Assembly (NCBI GenBank): GCA_027459525.1
Contig: DAIDIC010000156.1
Coordinates: forward strand, 1 to 54,338
Direction: 5' to 3'
DNA length: 54,338 nt
Source: JAJYBV01 sp021812265
GTDB taxonomy: Bacteria > Chloroflexota > Ktedonobacteria > Ktedonobacterales > JACDGC01
The stretch's first letter is position 1, and each line of letters starts with the position of its first letter. Shown here in pieces: positions 1-7,959 of the stretch. The notes beneath the pieces are model-generated. The model did not search any database. It was given only the letters and a program-made list of their open reading frames with translations, and was not told the origin of the DNA. The position numbers and the translations under genes were made by a program.

Positions 1-188
1 TGATAGACTGAGAGTGGAAGCTCCGTAAGGAGTGAAGCGAATCAGCCCTAACAGCCGAAAGGCTTAGCTGCTCTGTTCTGTCAGTCAGAAGAGCGAGCAC
101 AGACCGAAAAGAAAACACCAAGCGTTGGAGCAAGAGAGAGAAAGCAGATGAGAGAGTCGAGAAAGACGACATTTCATCTGCTTTTGTG
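1..188 (+). ncRNA. 3' part of an unidentified structured RNA (candidate)
   Basis: There is no reading frame of note here, but the strand is purine-rich and folds locally. CTCC-GTAA-GGAG (21-32) and AGCC-GAAA-GGCT (53-64) are two hairpins capped by GNRA tetraloops. CCAA-GCG-TTGG (118-128) is a third, and a long terminator-like stem closes the segment at 141-185. GNRA caps are typical of large structured RNAs. I compared it by eye with RNase P, SRP, tmRNA and 6S RNA and saw no match. The 5' end would lie outside the window. This is inference from structure only; it could instead be the 3' UTR of an upstream gene. Confidence 0.35.
141..186 (+). terminator. Rho-independent terminator-like hairpin
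   Basis: A perfect 11-bp inverted repeat (AAAGCAGATGA at 141-151, TCATCTGCTTT at 174-184) encloses a second GTCG/CGAC stem and ends in a T-run on the plus strand. It would end the transcript entering from the left edge. Confidence 0.55.
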
Positions 189-337
189 TATCTCAATGAG
201 AGCAAGAGGACTTATTCCCACGGGAGTTCGCGGAGCGCGCGGGAAACGCCGCGCAAAAGTGGAGCGCCGCGGAAGTATTCGCGGGCATATCGCGCAGTCA
301 GCAACCCCCCTCGCAATGGCCGCGCTGCCTCCTGCCA
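189..337. other. Non-coding GC-rich spacer downstream of folC
   Basis: No credible gene is visible. The stretch holds further GC-rich inverted repeats, such as GCGCG/CGCGC around 235-257 and CCGCG/CGCGG around 268-285. These could terminate folC on the minus strand or extend the structured transcript on the plus strand. Confidence 0.3.
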
Positions 338-1711
338 TTATGGATCATGTCTATCTATCGCGTTTTGCATAACTGTTTGCAAAACATATGCGCGAAGATT
401 GCTTACTAAAAATAGTGATCCGGTAATCAATACGGCGTCTGCTTCGGCTGCATTTTCCAGGGCGATGCGGACCGCGTCTTCGGCGTTGCCTGCTATAATA
501 TGCCTCAACCCTAATTGCGCCGCTGCCGCGGATATTTGATTCGCCGGCGCAGATATTCTTCCGGTAACTTTTGGCTCTGCGGCAATGATCAGCGGATTCA
601 GCGCCGCGCATTCTTCCAGCATTTGCAAAATTGCCTTTGAGCCTAAAGCTCCAAAAATAATGATAGTTTTTTGCGGATGTATTGTTAAACGCAATGTTTC
701 TAAACATGCGCGCATTTTTTCGGGATTGTGCGCCGCGTCTAAAATCACATAAGGATTGCGCCGCACAATTTCAAATCTGCCGGGCAGCCACGCCGCCAGT
801 AATCCTGTTCTTATAGCGTCTTCAGATATTTCTGGCCGCGCTGCTTTGGCGGCGCATATGGCTAACGCTGCGTTTCGCGCCTGAAACGCTCCGGTTAGAC
901 GAAGCCGCAGTCGTTCATATCTTGCCGTATAGTCGGTGTAGGTAAATGTCGTTTCTCCGGCAGTGGCGCAGATTTCGGATGCGCCGAAATCGCTATTCAT
1001 TTCCAATAATGGCGCCGCTTGCGTTTCTGCTTCTTGTTTAATAACTGCCAGCGCAGAACTATCATTGGCGCCGGTAACTACGGGTATGCCGCGTTTAATA
1101 ATGCCGGCTTTATGCCATGCAATGTGCGCTAAATCTGCGCCGAGAAATTCCATATGATCAAAGCCGATGGTTGTAATAACACATACTTGAGGCTGGGCAA
1201 CATTTGTTTCATCAAATCTGCCGCCCATGCCTACTTCCGCCACAAATATATCGGCTTTTACGGCTTCCGCCGCTAGAAACGCCATCGCCGTCCATAGCTG
1301 TTTAATATGTGGTATAAACGTTGGGTGTTCTTCGCGAAATCGCTCCAAAACATCTGCAAGCTTTTCTGCCAGTTCAATGAACAATTCATCGCTGATATAG
1401 CGCCCATCAATTTGAATACGTTCCTGCGGGCAAATAATATATGGGTTGGTATATAAACAAACACGCAAACCTTGAGCCTGCAATATTGCCGCTAAAAATA
1501 CGGAGGCAGAGCCTTTCCCGCTGGTGCCGGTAATGTGCGCCACTGGAACGCTGAACTGCGGACTGCCTAATGCTTTAAACAGCGCGCGCGTTTCCTCCAT
1601 GCGCTTTTCCTGCCGCTGCGCCGGCGGAACTTGCGATTCTGCCGGGCGCGCCGCTACCGCGTGTTGTTCAATAAATTCTGCTGCGTCTTGCGCCGACAGA
1701 AATCTTTTCAT
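338..1711 (-). CDS. folC: Bifunctional folylpolyglutamate/dihydrofolate synthase
   Basis: A cytosolic Mur-ligase-family enzyme that adds glutamate to dihydropteroate or to reduced folates using ATP. The 457-residue length is normal for FolC. The P-loop HITGTSGKGS lies near residue 60, and EVGMGGRFDETNV follows in the ATPase domain. WLPGRFEIV and LDAAHNPEKM mark the start of the C-terminal glutamate-ligase domain. Which of the two activities dominates cannot be read from the sequence. The ATG start at 1711 has a distant AGGA. It follows the oxidoreductase gene after 48 bases on the same strand, so the two may be cotranscribed. No other folate gene is adjacent. Confidence 0.93.
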   Translation of the reverse strand: MKRFLSAQDAAEFIEQHAVAARPAESQVPPAQRQEKRMEETRALFKALGSPQFSVPVAHITGTSGKGSASVFLAAILQAQGLRVCLYTNPYIICPQERIQIDGRYISDELFIELAEKLADVLERFREEHPTFIPHIKQLWTAMAFLAAEAVKADIFVAEVGMGGRFDETNVAQPQVCVITTIGFDHMEFLGADLAHIAWHKAGIIKRGIPVVTGANDSSALAVIKQEAETQAAPLLEMNSDFGASEICATAGETTFTYTDYTARYERLRLRLTGAFQARNAALAICAAKAARPEISEDAIRTGLLAAWLPGRFEIVRRNPYVILDAAHNPEKMRACLETLRLTIHPQKTIIIFGALGSKAILQMLEECAALNPLIIAAEPKVTGRISAPANQISAAAAQLGLRHIIAGNAEDAVRIALENAAEADAVLITGSLFLVSNLRAYVLQTVMQNAIDRHDP

Positions 1712-1759
1712 AAAAATACTGCTGTTCCTGCTGTATAGATTGCGCCGGATGAATTGCCG

Positions 1760-2383
1760 CTACCAATAGCGTTCTTCCTGCCATGGATCTCCGTGGTTGT
1801 GATAGCCGCGAATCTCCCAAAATCCGGGGTTATCTTGTGGCATAAATTCAAAGCCATCCAGCCATTTGGCGCTTTTGTAGCCATATAATTTGGGAACAAT
1901 TAAACGCACCGGGCCGCCATGGTCTGGGCTGATTGGCTCTCCGTCATGCTGAAACGCGATAAGAACGTCATCATCGTTAAAATCGGAGTAGGGCATATTA
2001 GTAGTATAGTTTGTCCAAGAATGCGCTGTTACAAATTGCGTGTCGCTATGCGGCTTTACTAGATTGATAATTTCTCTGACATGTATTCCTGTCCAAGCGT
2101 TATTGTATCTGCTCCACATAGTTACACAGTGAAAGTCGGCGGTCAGCGTAACTTGCGGCAGAGCCAGCAATTCGCGCCACGAAAGTTCTATCGGCTGCTC
2201 TACTGCGCCCCAGACTTTAAATTGGTAGGTATTTTCATTAAATTTTGGTGTCGCTTCCGCGCTGAGCACCGGCCAGCTTTTCGTGATATATTGATTGGGC
2301 GGCAGCCGAGGTTTCCCGTCCGGCAGCAGCTCGTCTTTTTGTTGGGGTGTTTTTTTAGGCCCAAATAGATGTGACAGATCCAT
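1760..2383 (-). CDS. Sulfite oxidase-like molybdopterin oxidoreductase (cytosolic)
   Basis: A 207-residue protein that is essentially one oxidoreductase molybdopterin-binding domain (SuoX/MsrP-like, COG2041 type). DFHCVTMWSR holds the cysteine that ligates molybdenum, and the sequence continues through VTAHSWTNYTTNMP and GGPVRLIVPKLYGYKSAKW. It has no signal peptide, Tat motif, haem domain or dimerisation domain, so it is the short cytosolic type whose substrate is unknown. I chose the ATG at 2383 because GGAAAGG precedes it by about 8 bases; a TTG 27 bases upstream would give a longer reading. It lies upstream of folC on the same strand. Confidence 0.85.
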   Translation of the reverse strand: MDLSHLFGPKKTPQQKDELLPDGKPRLPPNQYITKSWPVLSAEATPKFNENTYQFKVWGAVEQPIELSWRELLALPQVTLTADFHCVTMWSRYNNAWTGIHVREIINLVKPHSDTQFVTAHSWTNYTTNMPYSDFNDDDVLIAFQHDGEPISPDHGGPVRLIVPKLYGYKSAKWLDGFEFMPQDNPGFWEIRGYHNHGDPWQEERYW

Positions 2384-2495
2384 AGGAACAGCCTTTCCGA
2401 TATTTTGCAATTACAAGAATTGTGCGGTTGCGCAGAAAAAATTCCTTATTACGATTGTACAAAAAAAATTTTCCATCTGCCAATCATATATAGTT

Positions 2496-3548
2496 TTAAA
2501 GCGCCGCGCTTTTAGACTCCATTGAGTTTCCGGCATTGCGGCGCTTGCGCATTTCAGAAAAAAACTCACGTTCTTCGTTTGTCAGCGCTGGCACAACCAC
2601 ACGCACTTTAGCGTATAGATCCCCGCGCGCTGTTGCGCGCAATTGCGGCATGCCTTTTCCTCGCAGCCGGAATGTTTGGGCGTTTTGGGTATTTTGCGGA
2701 ATTGTCATGATCAGCGCTTTATTATTGGGCAGCGTAATGGTAATTTCTCCGCCCAGCACAACGGTCAGCAAGTCGACGTTTACTTCGGTATAGATATCAT
2801 CTCCCTTGCGTTCCCATAGTGTATCGGGTTTTACGGAGATGATTAAAAATAAATCGCCGCGCTGCCCGCCGCCGATGCCTGGTTGACCCTCCCCGGCTAC
2901 GCGCACGCGGGTACCGTTATCAGCGCCGGGAGGAATAGAAACTTCTATTTTTTTTGTGTCAAACACATTTCCTTGGCCGGCGCACGCAGAACATTGCTGT
3001 CCTTTCAATTCACCGGAGCCATGGCAGATGGGGCATTCACTGGGAGATTGAACAGTAAAGATGCGTTTTGTGCCTTCATAGGCTTCGCGCAACGAAATTT
3101 CTACATTTTGTTCAATATTATCTCCGGTTCTTTTCCGCATTGTTTGATTATTATTTTTGTTGCGGCCGAATAAAGACTCAAAGAAATCAGAAAACCCATT
3201 ATCGTTGATGGTGAAATCGAAATTTCCGGCGCCGGCAGAGCCGCCTCCGGGCGCTGAGGATCCCCCGCCGTTTTGCCCCGGCGGGCGGTTCCAAGAAAAT
3301 CCGGGATTTGGCGAAGTAAATTGTTCTTGCCAATTTGGCCCGAGAGTATCATATTTTTGGCGTTTAGTGGGGTCAGACAATACCTCGTAGGCTTCGTTGA
3401 TTTCTTTAAATTTAGCTTCAGCTTTTTTATCTCCCGGGTTCATATCGGGGTGATATTTTCGGGCGAGTTTACGAAACGCTTTTTTAATATCATCAATTGA
3501 AGCAGTTTTTTCTACGCCAAGAATTTTATAATAATCTTTATATTCCAT
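2496..3548 (-). CDS. dnaJ: DnaJ-family co-chaperone with half a zinc finger
   Basis: An Hsp40 co-chaperone that stimulates DnaK ATPase activity and delivers clients. The J-domain is at residues 4-67 with YHPDMNPG (the HPD motif), followed by a G/N-rich linker (about 75-130) and the C-terminal beta-barrel domains. The zinc region has only two CxxCxGxG motifs (CPICHGSG and CSACAGQG, near 172-195), where classical DnaJ has four and CbpA has none. At 350 residues it is shorter than typical DnaJ (about 375). The start is the ATG at 3548 with AGGA 8 bases upstream. It lies 78 bases downstream of grpE and is probably cotranscribed with it; dnaK is not in this window. Confidence 0.92.
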   Translation of the reverse strand: MEYKDYYKILGVEKTASIDDIKKAFRKLARKYHPDMNPGDKKAEAKFKEINEAYEVLSDPTKRQKYDTLGPNWQEQFTSPNPGFSWNRPPGQNGGGSSAPGGGSAGAGNFDFTINDNGFSDFFESLFGRNKNNNQTMRKRTGDNIEQNVEISLREAYEGTKRIFTVQSPSECPICHGSGELKGQQCSACAGQGNVFDTKKIEVSIPPGADNGTRVRVAGEGQPGIGGGQRGDLFLIISVKPDTLWERKGDDIYTEVNVDLLTVVLGGEITITLPNNKALIMTIPQNTQNAQTFRLRGKGMPQLRATARGDLYAKVRVVVPALTNEEREFFSEMRKRRNAGNSMESKSAAL

Positions 3549-3626
3549 TTAATTGTTCCTATCCCCCCGAATTTTCGGCTAAAACCTGCAGGCTGCCAAA
3601 AAAGCTATGTGTGCAGCGCATTACCG

Positions 3627-4181
3627 CTATTCTGTTTCAGTGGCAGAGGTTTTACCGCTGCTAACGTGTACGCGCGCCGGGCGAAGCAACTCATCTCCCA
3701 TAACATATCCCTTTTGGGTTTCTTGTACTATCTGTCCTTCAGGTTCCGTTGAATCTTCAACCATTTCAATTGCTTCATGAAGTTTCGGATCGAATGATTG
3801 CCCATGCGATGTAAAGCTGTTTACGCCGCTTCGCTGCAGCAAATCTAGCATTTGCGAATGCATATGTTTTAATGATTGCGCCAATGTGTCTTTATCAGAA
3901 ACATCCTCATATTTTATAGCTCTGTCTAAGTCATCCAGAACTTCGATAATTCTCATCAGGATAATTTTCTTTTCATATTTTACTCTATCTGAAATACGGC
4001 GCTCTTGCTGTTTGCGCATATTATCCAATTCGGCTAAAACCCGCAGATATTTATCTTTTACGGCGTCAAGTTCTGTTTTCAATGATTCGTTTTCCTTTTG
4101 TATCTGTGCTGCGGCAGTGTCTTCAATTTGCTGCAGTTCGTTATTATCATCGGTCTGGTGATCGTTATGTTTGTTATTCAT
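3627..4181 (-). CDS. grpE: GrpE nucleotide exchange factor
   Basis: A dimeric cytosolic factor that releases ADP from DnaK. The 184 residues show a long N-terminal coiled coil (about 20-90, rich in E/K/Q heptads) and the C-terminal beta domain. Recognisable family segments are LAELDNMRKQQERR, VLDDLDRAIKY and PKLHEAIEMVED. The ATG start at 4181 has GGAG 6 bases upstream. It forms a grpE-dnaJ unit on the minus strand. A consensus sigma-70-type promoter lies about 240 bases upstream (4420-4448). No CIRCE (HrcA) inverted repeat is visible in the leader, so control differs from the usual HrcA scheme or sits elsewhere. Confidence 0.95.
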   Translation of the reverse strand: MNNKHNDHQTDDNNELQQIEDTAAAQIQKENESLKTELDAVKDKYLRVLAELDNMRKQQERRISDRVKYEKKIILMRIIEVLDDLDRAIKYEDVSDKDTLAQSLKHMHSQMLDLLQRSGVNSFTSHGQSFDPKLHEAIEMVEDSTEPEGQIVQETQKGYVMGDELLRPARVHVSSGKTSATETE

Positions 4182-4419
4182 TACTGTCTCCGGTATACTA
4201 AATATTATTTTAGGGTATTTGCTTCGTGCGCAAAATACAGTTTCCTAGAATCAGGAAAAGATAAACCGGGTTGCTCCGGAACATCTGACGCAGAACATCG
4301 CTGCCTTTTACACAGTCTCAAATGATTAACCCAAATAAAAGTCCTGTTTTACCGGCATTACTGCCCGTCTTCCGATCCTGTGCGTATGGAAGTTTGGATG
4401 ATTATTTGATACATCTTAT

Positions 4420-4448
4420 ATTATAGATAATGACAAAGATAGTGTCAA
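4420..4448 (-). promoter_or_regulatory. Consensus sigma-70-type promoter upstream of grpE
   Basis: On the minus strand TTGACA (4443-4448) and TATAAT (4420-4425) both match consensus exactly and are separated by 17 bases. Transcription would start near 4412 and give a leader of about 230 bases before grpE. No other minus-strand gene lies between. Confidence 0.7.
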
Positions 4449-4500
4449 ACTCTGCCCTATAGCGATGGTTATACGCGGCAGCGCTTTGTGCGAATCATCG

Positions 4501-4527
4501 AAAATCTTGCGCCGAAACCAAGATTTT
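4501..4527 (-). terminator. Terminator after the rtcB/radical SAM pair
   Basis: A perfect 9-bp stem (AAAATCTTG/CAAGATTTT) with a 9-base loop. It ends in TTTT on the minus strand, 31 bases past the stop of the radical SAM gene. The plus strand also ends in a T-run, so it could work both ways. Confidence 0.55.
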
Positions 4528-4557
4528 TCCCGATAAATAATTCTGCCTTTGTGCTGA

Positions 4558-5508
4558 TTAAATATCATTTGATACATCCAATTCCATCAAATCTTCTTGT
4601 GGGTAGCCATCGGTCAACCCCGAAGCTTCCCAGTCGGCTAAAGCTTCAGCGTATTCTTTCCACGTTAAGCGCCGGTTTAGCGTGGGATCGTTATGCGCCT
4701 TCCACGCCGGAAAATATTGATCCATAACGCTGGTAGGAGTATTTGGGCCAAGCTCATCTGCAATCCAGCGCAATACTTCACGTGTTCCGGCTATGCCATT
4801 TGGCATAACTAAGTGCCGAATCAGCAAACCTCGCACACCAATGCCATCTTCATCTACTTGCAACGGCCCAACTTGACGTAGCATTTCACGCAGTGTTTGC
4901 CGGTTTGCTGCCGTATAATTTGGCATTTTAGAGGTGCGCAGCGCTTCTTTGTCATTTGCGTATTTTGCGTCGGGCAGATAGATATCTACCACACCATCCA
5001 ACAGTCGCAGTGTTTCCATATTTTCATAGCCGGCGCAGTTATAAACAAGCGGCAGTCGCAGCCCGTTTTCTGCCGCAATGACCAGCGCTTTTAAGATATG
5101 CGGCACATAGTGGGTGGGAGTAACCAAGTCAATATTATGAACCTGTCGTTTTTGCAGCAACAGCATAATTTGCGCAAGTTTCTCATGGGTAATTATCCTG
5201 CCTTGTCCGTTTTGACTCAGCCAGAAATTTTGGCAGTACGTGCAACGCGCTTGGCAATGTCCGAAAAAAATGGTTCCTGCCCCGCGTGATCCGCTGATGG
5301 GCGGCTCTTCACGGCGGTGTACATTCCAGGACCCTACAATCAATTCGTCTGCCGATTTGCAGACAGCTTTTTTGCCGGCCAGCCGATTTACTTTGCAGTT
5401 TTGCGGACAAATTGTGCACAAAGCCAGCATATTCCAGGCAATTTCGGCGCGGCGGGCAAGTTCGCCCGATTGCAGCAAATTCAGATAACTGGGGTAGAGT
5501 TGTGCCAT
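4558..5508 (-). CDS. PflX-like radical SAM protein
   Basis: A cytosolic radical SAM enzyme of the PflX/COG1313 type, related to pyruvate formate-lyase activating enzymes; its substrate is unknown. CQARCTYC (CxxxCxxC) binds the [4Fe-4S]-SAM cluster. An extra N-terminal cysteine set, CTICPQNCKVNR, is characteristic of the group. GTIFFGHCQ and THYVPHILKAL follow. The longest frame starts at a TTG at 5577, inside rtcB. I chose the ATG at 5508, which lies 4 bases past the rtcB stop with AAGGG upstream, giving 316 residues. Translation is probably coupled to rtcB. No partner glycyl-radical enzyme is seen nearby. Confidence 0.85.
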   Translation of the reverse strand: MAQLYPSYLNLLQSGELARRAEIAWNMLALCTICPQNCKVNRLAGKKAVCKSADELIVGSWNVHRREEPPISGSRGAGTIFFGHCQARCTYCQNFWLSQNGQGRIITHEKLAQIMLLLQKRQVHNIDLVTPTHYVPHILKALVIAAENGLRLPLVYNCAGYENMETLRLLDGVVDIYLPDAKYANDKEALRTSKMPNYTAANRQTLREMLRQVGPLQVDEDGIGVRGLLIRHLVMPNGIAGTREVLRWIADELGPNTPTSVMDQYFPAWKAHNDPTLNRRLTWKEYAEALADWEASGLTDGYPQEDLMELDVSNDI

Positions 5509-5512
5509 AACG

Positions 5513-6931
5513 TTAGTATTGCCCTTGTTCTTCTGCCATGCGCACAATGATTGGTGTAAATTTTCCGATAATCTCAACTAAATCATCTTGCGATCGTATG
5601 ACGGATTCGATATCTTTATATGCCTGCGGCGATTCATCTACACCACCGCCGAGTAAAATAACTCCATGTTCGCGCAGATATGTGTCGCGCATGGTTTTGG
5701 TGATGGCTTTCATGGCGGCTTTGCGGCTCATGGCTCGGCCTGCCCCGTGCGAAGCGGAGTTTAAAGCGCCGCCGTTGCCTTTGCCGCGTACAATGTAGCC
5801 GGCGTCGCCCATCGATCCCGGTATGATTCCGAGTTCGCCGATATTGGCCGGTGTCGCGCCTTTGCGGTGTACAATCGCATTGGATCCATTGGCAAGCGTT
5901 TCTTTCCATGCAAAATTATGATGATTTTCAACGGAAGCAATAGCTTTGATTCCGGCTGCGGCGGCAACGCGCTGGTGAATGATCTCGTGATTGGCTTTGG
6001 CAAATTTTCCCGCTAACTGCATAGAAAGCCAATATTCGCTGCCGGTCCCGCTTTCCAATGAAAGCCACGCCAGATGTCGCAAAGATTCGTGTAAGCCTGG
6101 CAGTGATTGTGTCGCCGCAGTTGTATATGTGTCTGCTATACGCGCGCCGATTCCGCGTGATCCGCTATGCGAAAGCAGCGCTAAATAAACGCCGGCCTTT
6201 ACACCGGGCAGCGCGTCATCGATAAACAACCGAACTTTGCCCCATTCAACAAAATGATTGCCTGAACCGGATGTGCCCAACTGCCGCCGCGCTTTTTCCT
6301 GCAAAGATCGCAGCAACGGGGTAGCTTTCCAATCGGAGTCATCCAAAACTTTATGGTGCGGCTCATCTTGTTTATCCCATTGCGCGTTTAAACCGAACCG
6401 TGTTTGCGCAAACAGCGCTTTTTCAAAACGTTGCTGGCTGGCAGTAAGTACTGTTGTCGGTTCGGAATACAGCGACAAACGCATCCGGCAGGCAATATCT
6501 ACCCCAACAGCATAGGGAATAATCTCATTTTCCGTCGCCAAAACGCCGCCGATTGGCAAACCATACCCCACATGCGCGTCGGGCATCAATGCGCCGGCTA
6601 TTGCAACCGGCAGATGCATGGCGTGTGACATTTGGCTGATTGCTTCGGCGTCGATATTTTCTGCGCCCCATGTTTGATATGTGACGGGATCACGCCGCAG
6701 TTCAATTTTTTGAATATCCGGTGTTGGCTCCGGAATGAGTATTTCCGCTAAAGCAGAAACTCTGGAATCATTTATAAATTGCTCCGGATCTTCCAACACT
6801 GCGTCTAGCAGTTGTAACGTTGCGTCTTTTTCCATTCCGGCTTGCAGTAACTGTTCCGCAGTTTTTTTTGCGACCCCAAGCGCTTTTCCTTCGGGCCATC
6901 CGTGATATCGTAAAATTTTGCCGCTAATCAT
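5513..6931 (-). CDS. rtcB: RNA-splicing ligase RtcB
   Basis: A GTP- and Mn-dependent ligase that joins RNA 3'-phosphate or 2',3'-cyclic phosphate ends to 5'-OH ends, used in RNA repair. At 472 residues it is the long form, close to archaeal/eukaryal length, and no intein is seen. Visible motifs are GVDIACRM (metal cysteine), GTSGSGNHF, HSGSRGIG, ENHHNFAW, HRKGATPA and SASHGAGR (the guanylylated histidine). The ATG start at 6931 has AGGA 7 bases upstream. Neither RtcA nor archease is adjacent; its only operon partner is the PflX-like radical SAM gene 4 bases downstream. Confidence 0.95.
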   Translation of the reverse strand: MISGKILRYHGWPEGKALGVAKKTAEQLLQAGMEKDATLQLLDAVLEDPEQFINDSRVSALAEILIPEPTPDIQKIELRRDPVTYQTWGAENIDAEAISQMSHAMHLPVAIAGALMPDAHVGYGLPIGGVLATENEIIPYAVGVDIACRMRLSLYSEPTTVLTASQQRFEKALFAQTRFGLNAQWDKQDEPHHKVLDDSDWKATPLLRSLQEKARRQLGTSGSGNHFVEWGKVRLFIDDALPGVKAGVYLALLSHSGSRGIGARIADTYTTAATQSLPGLHESLRHLAWLSLESGTGSEYWLSMQLAGKFAKANHEIIHQRVAAAAGIKAIASVENHHNFAWKETLANGSNAIVHRKGATPANIGELGIIPGSMGDAGYIVRGKGNGGALNSASHGAGRAMSRKAAMKAITKTMRDTYLREHGVILLGGGVDESPQAYKDIESVIRSQDDLVEIIGKFTPIIVRMAEEQGQY

Positions 6932-7062
6932 AGTATTTTCCTAAGCGCGCTGACGTAATAAGCAAGATGATACGCCGCGCGCAACATTTTTACACAATAT
7001 TTATAACAGTATTAATATACAATATTGTCATAAAAAAGATCCAATAAATCGGGAATGGCGAA

Positions 7063-7459
7063 GTGATCGGGTCTTGTGAAGGGTATGCTGCCGAGCTGCG
7101 AAAACAAGCCATTCAACTGTATGTAGACGGTCTGAGTTTTCGCTGGATTGCCCGTTATCTGGGAGAGGAACATCAAACTGTGGCGAATTGTGTTAAAGCG
7201 CATGCAGCCACGTTGCCTGCGTCTCCACCCCTTCCGCCTTTGCCAGCAGACACCTCGTTCCCCGTCATCGAGATGGACACGTTTGCCGGCGAGAAAATAT
7301 GCAGCCCGGTTGGCGCGACGGTCTCGATGTTTTACACGCTCTCTTCATGTGTTACAGGATGCTCTCAAGATAGTTGTGTTTGCTTGGAATCATCGCCAAC
7401 TGTTTCGTCGCGCCCATCCTCGCTATCCTGCTCATGTCTTTCAATTCTCTTACCCGTAA
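7063..7459 (+). pseudogene. Decayed IS1-family transposase remnant
   Basis: Two pieces of one IS1-type transposase survive in different frames. The first frame (7063 to about 7290) reads ELRKQAIQLYVDGLSFRW followed by IARYLGEEHQTVAN, the helix-turn-helix region. The next frame (about 7348-7459) reads VLQDALKIVVFAWNHR and then the C-terminal PRYPAHVFQF. The N-terminal zinc ribbon and the catalytic DDE middle are missing, and the frame is broken. No clear terminal inverted repeats are visible, so the element is immobile and old. Identification rests on recall of IS1 InsAB-type sequences. Confidence 0.7.
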
Positions 7460-7496
7460 TTATCGCCACTCCCTTTCATCATTTCATCATGACCTT

Positions 7497-7525
7497 TTGA
7501 CAGGGAAACAATAATCTGGTATACT
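7497..7525 (+). promoter_or_regulatory. Strong sigma-70-type promoter in the accessory islet
   Basis: TTGACA (7497-7502), a 17-base spacer and TATACT (7520-7525) sit just after the transposase remnant. They face two small ORFs at 7553 and 7777. Confidence 0.6.
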
Positions 7526-7552
7526 CTCTTTGCTGAATGGTTCATATGAGAC

Positions 7553-7795
7553 ATGATGAAAAGGGAAGTGAAGAAGTACATATCTTCTCAAACAGCAAGA
7601 TTTCTTGCAGCGACTCCATATGTGGTCACGATTCAGCAGTTTTCAGGGAAATTGTCATCGTTGTTATTTGTAATGTTCTTTACCATCGGAGGTTATAATG
7701 AACATACGTTTTACCCCCACCTCTCTTTGAATTATCGTCAAATCATTGAAAAGTACCCCGGAGGTAAAAAATTCCCATGGTTTCTCAACTCCTAG
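7553..7795 (+). CDS. Hypothetical small protein (doubtful)
   Basis: 80 residues beginning MMKREVKKYISSQTARF, with one weakly hydrophobic stretch near 33-45 (LSSLLFVMFFTIGG). It lies 20-odd bases after the predicted transcription start, but no convincing Shine-Dalgarno precedes the ATG. A well-placed GGAGG at 7689-7693 serves a different frame, a 10-codon ORF at 7698-7730. I do not recognise the sequence. It overlaps the next small ORF by 19 bases and may be an untranslated leader rather than a gene. Confidence 0.25.
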   Translation: MMKREVKKYISSQTARFLAATPYVVTIQQFSGKLSSLLFVMFFTIGGYNEHTFYPHLSLNYRQIIEKYPGGKKFPWFLNS

Positions 7796-7959
7796 TTGCG
7801 CTAGTAGGATCCACGATTTTGACACTGCTCGGGATGAAAATACGATCATTTTCAAGCAGCGCCAGTAAAATAGCCGGTTCTATCGTAATAACCCTCGCTA
7901 TCGTAGGCTTGATCATTCAGCTTATCGGCCTATTTTTCTTAATAAAGGTTCATATCTGA
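7777..7959 (+). CDS. Small two-helix membrane protein
   Basis: 60 residues with two apparent membrane segments: LLVALVGSTILTLLG (about 5-19) and, after a short Ser-rich basic loop, AGSIVITLAIVGLIIQLIGLFF (about 33-54). GGAGG precedes the ATG by 12 bases, a little far but usable. It probably shares the promoter at 7497-7525. It resembles the general type of small bacterial inner-membrane peptides, and no family is recognised. The islet sits between core genes, next to a transposase remnant. Confidence 0.45.
   Translation: MVSQLLVALVGSTILTLLGMKIRSFSSSASKIAGSIVITLAIVGLIIQLIGLFFLIKVHI

Noticed and set aside
4182..4419. CIRCE operator for HrcA upstream of grpE
   Set aside because: No TTAGCACTC-N9-GAGTGCTAA-like repeat found.
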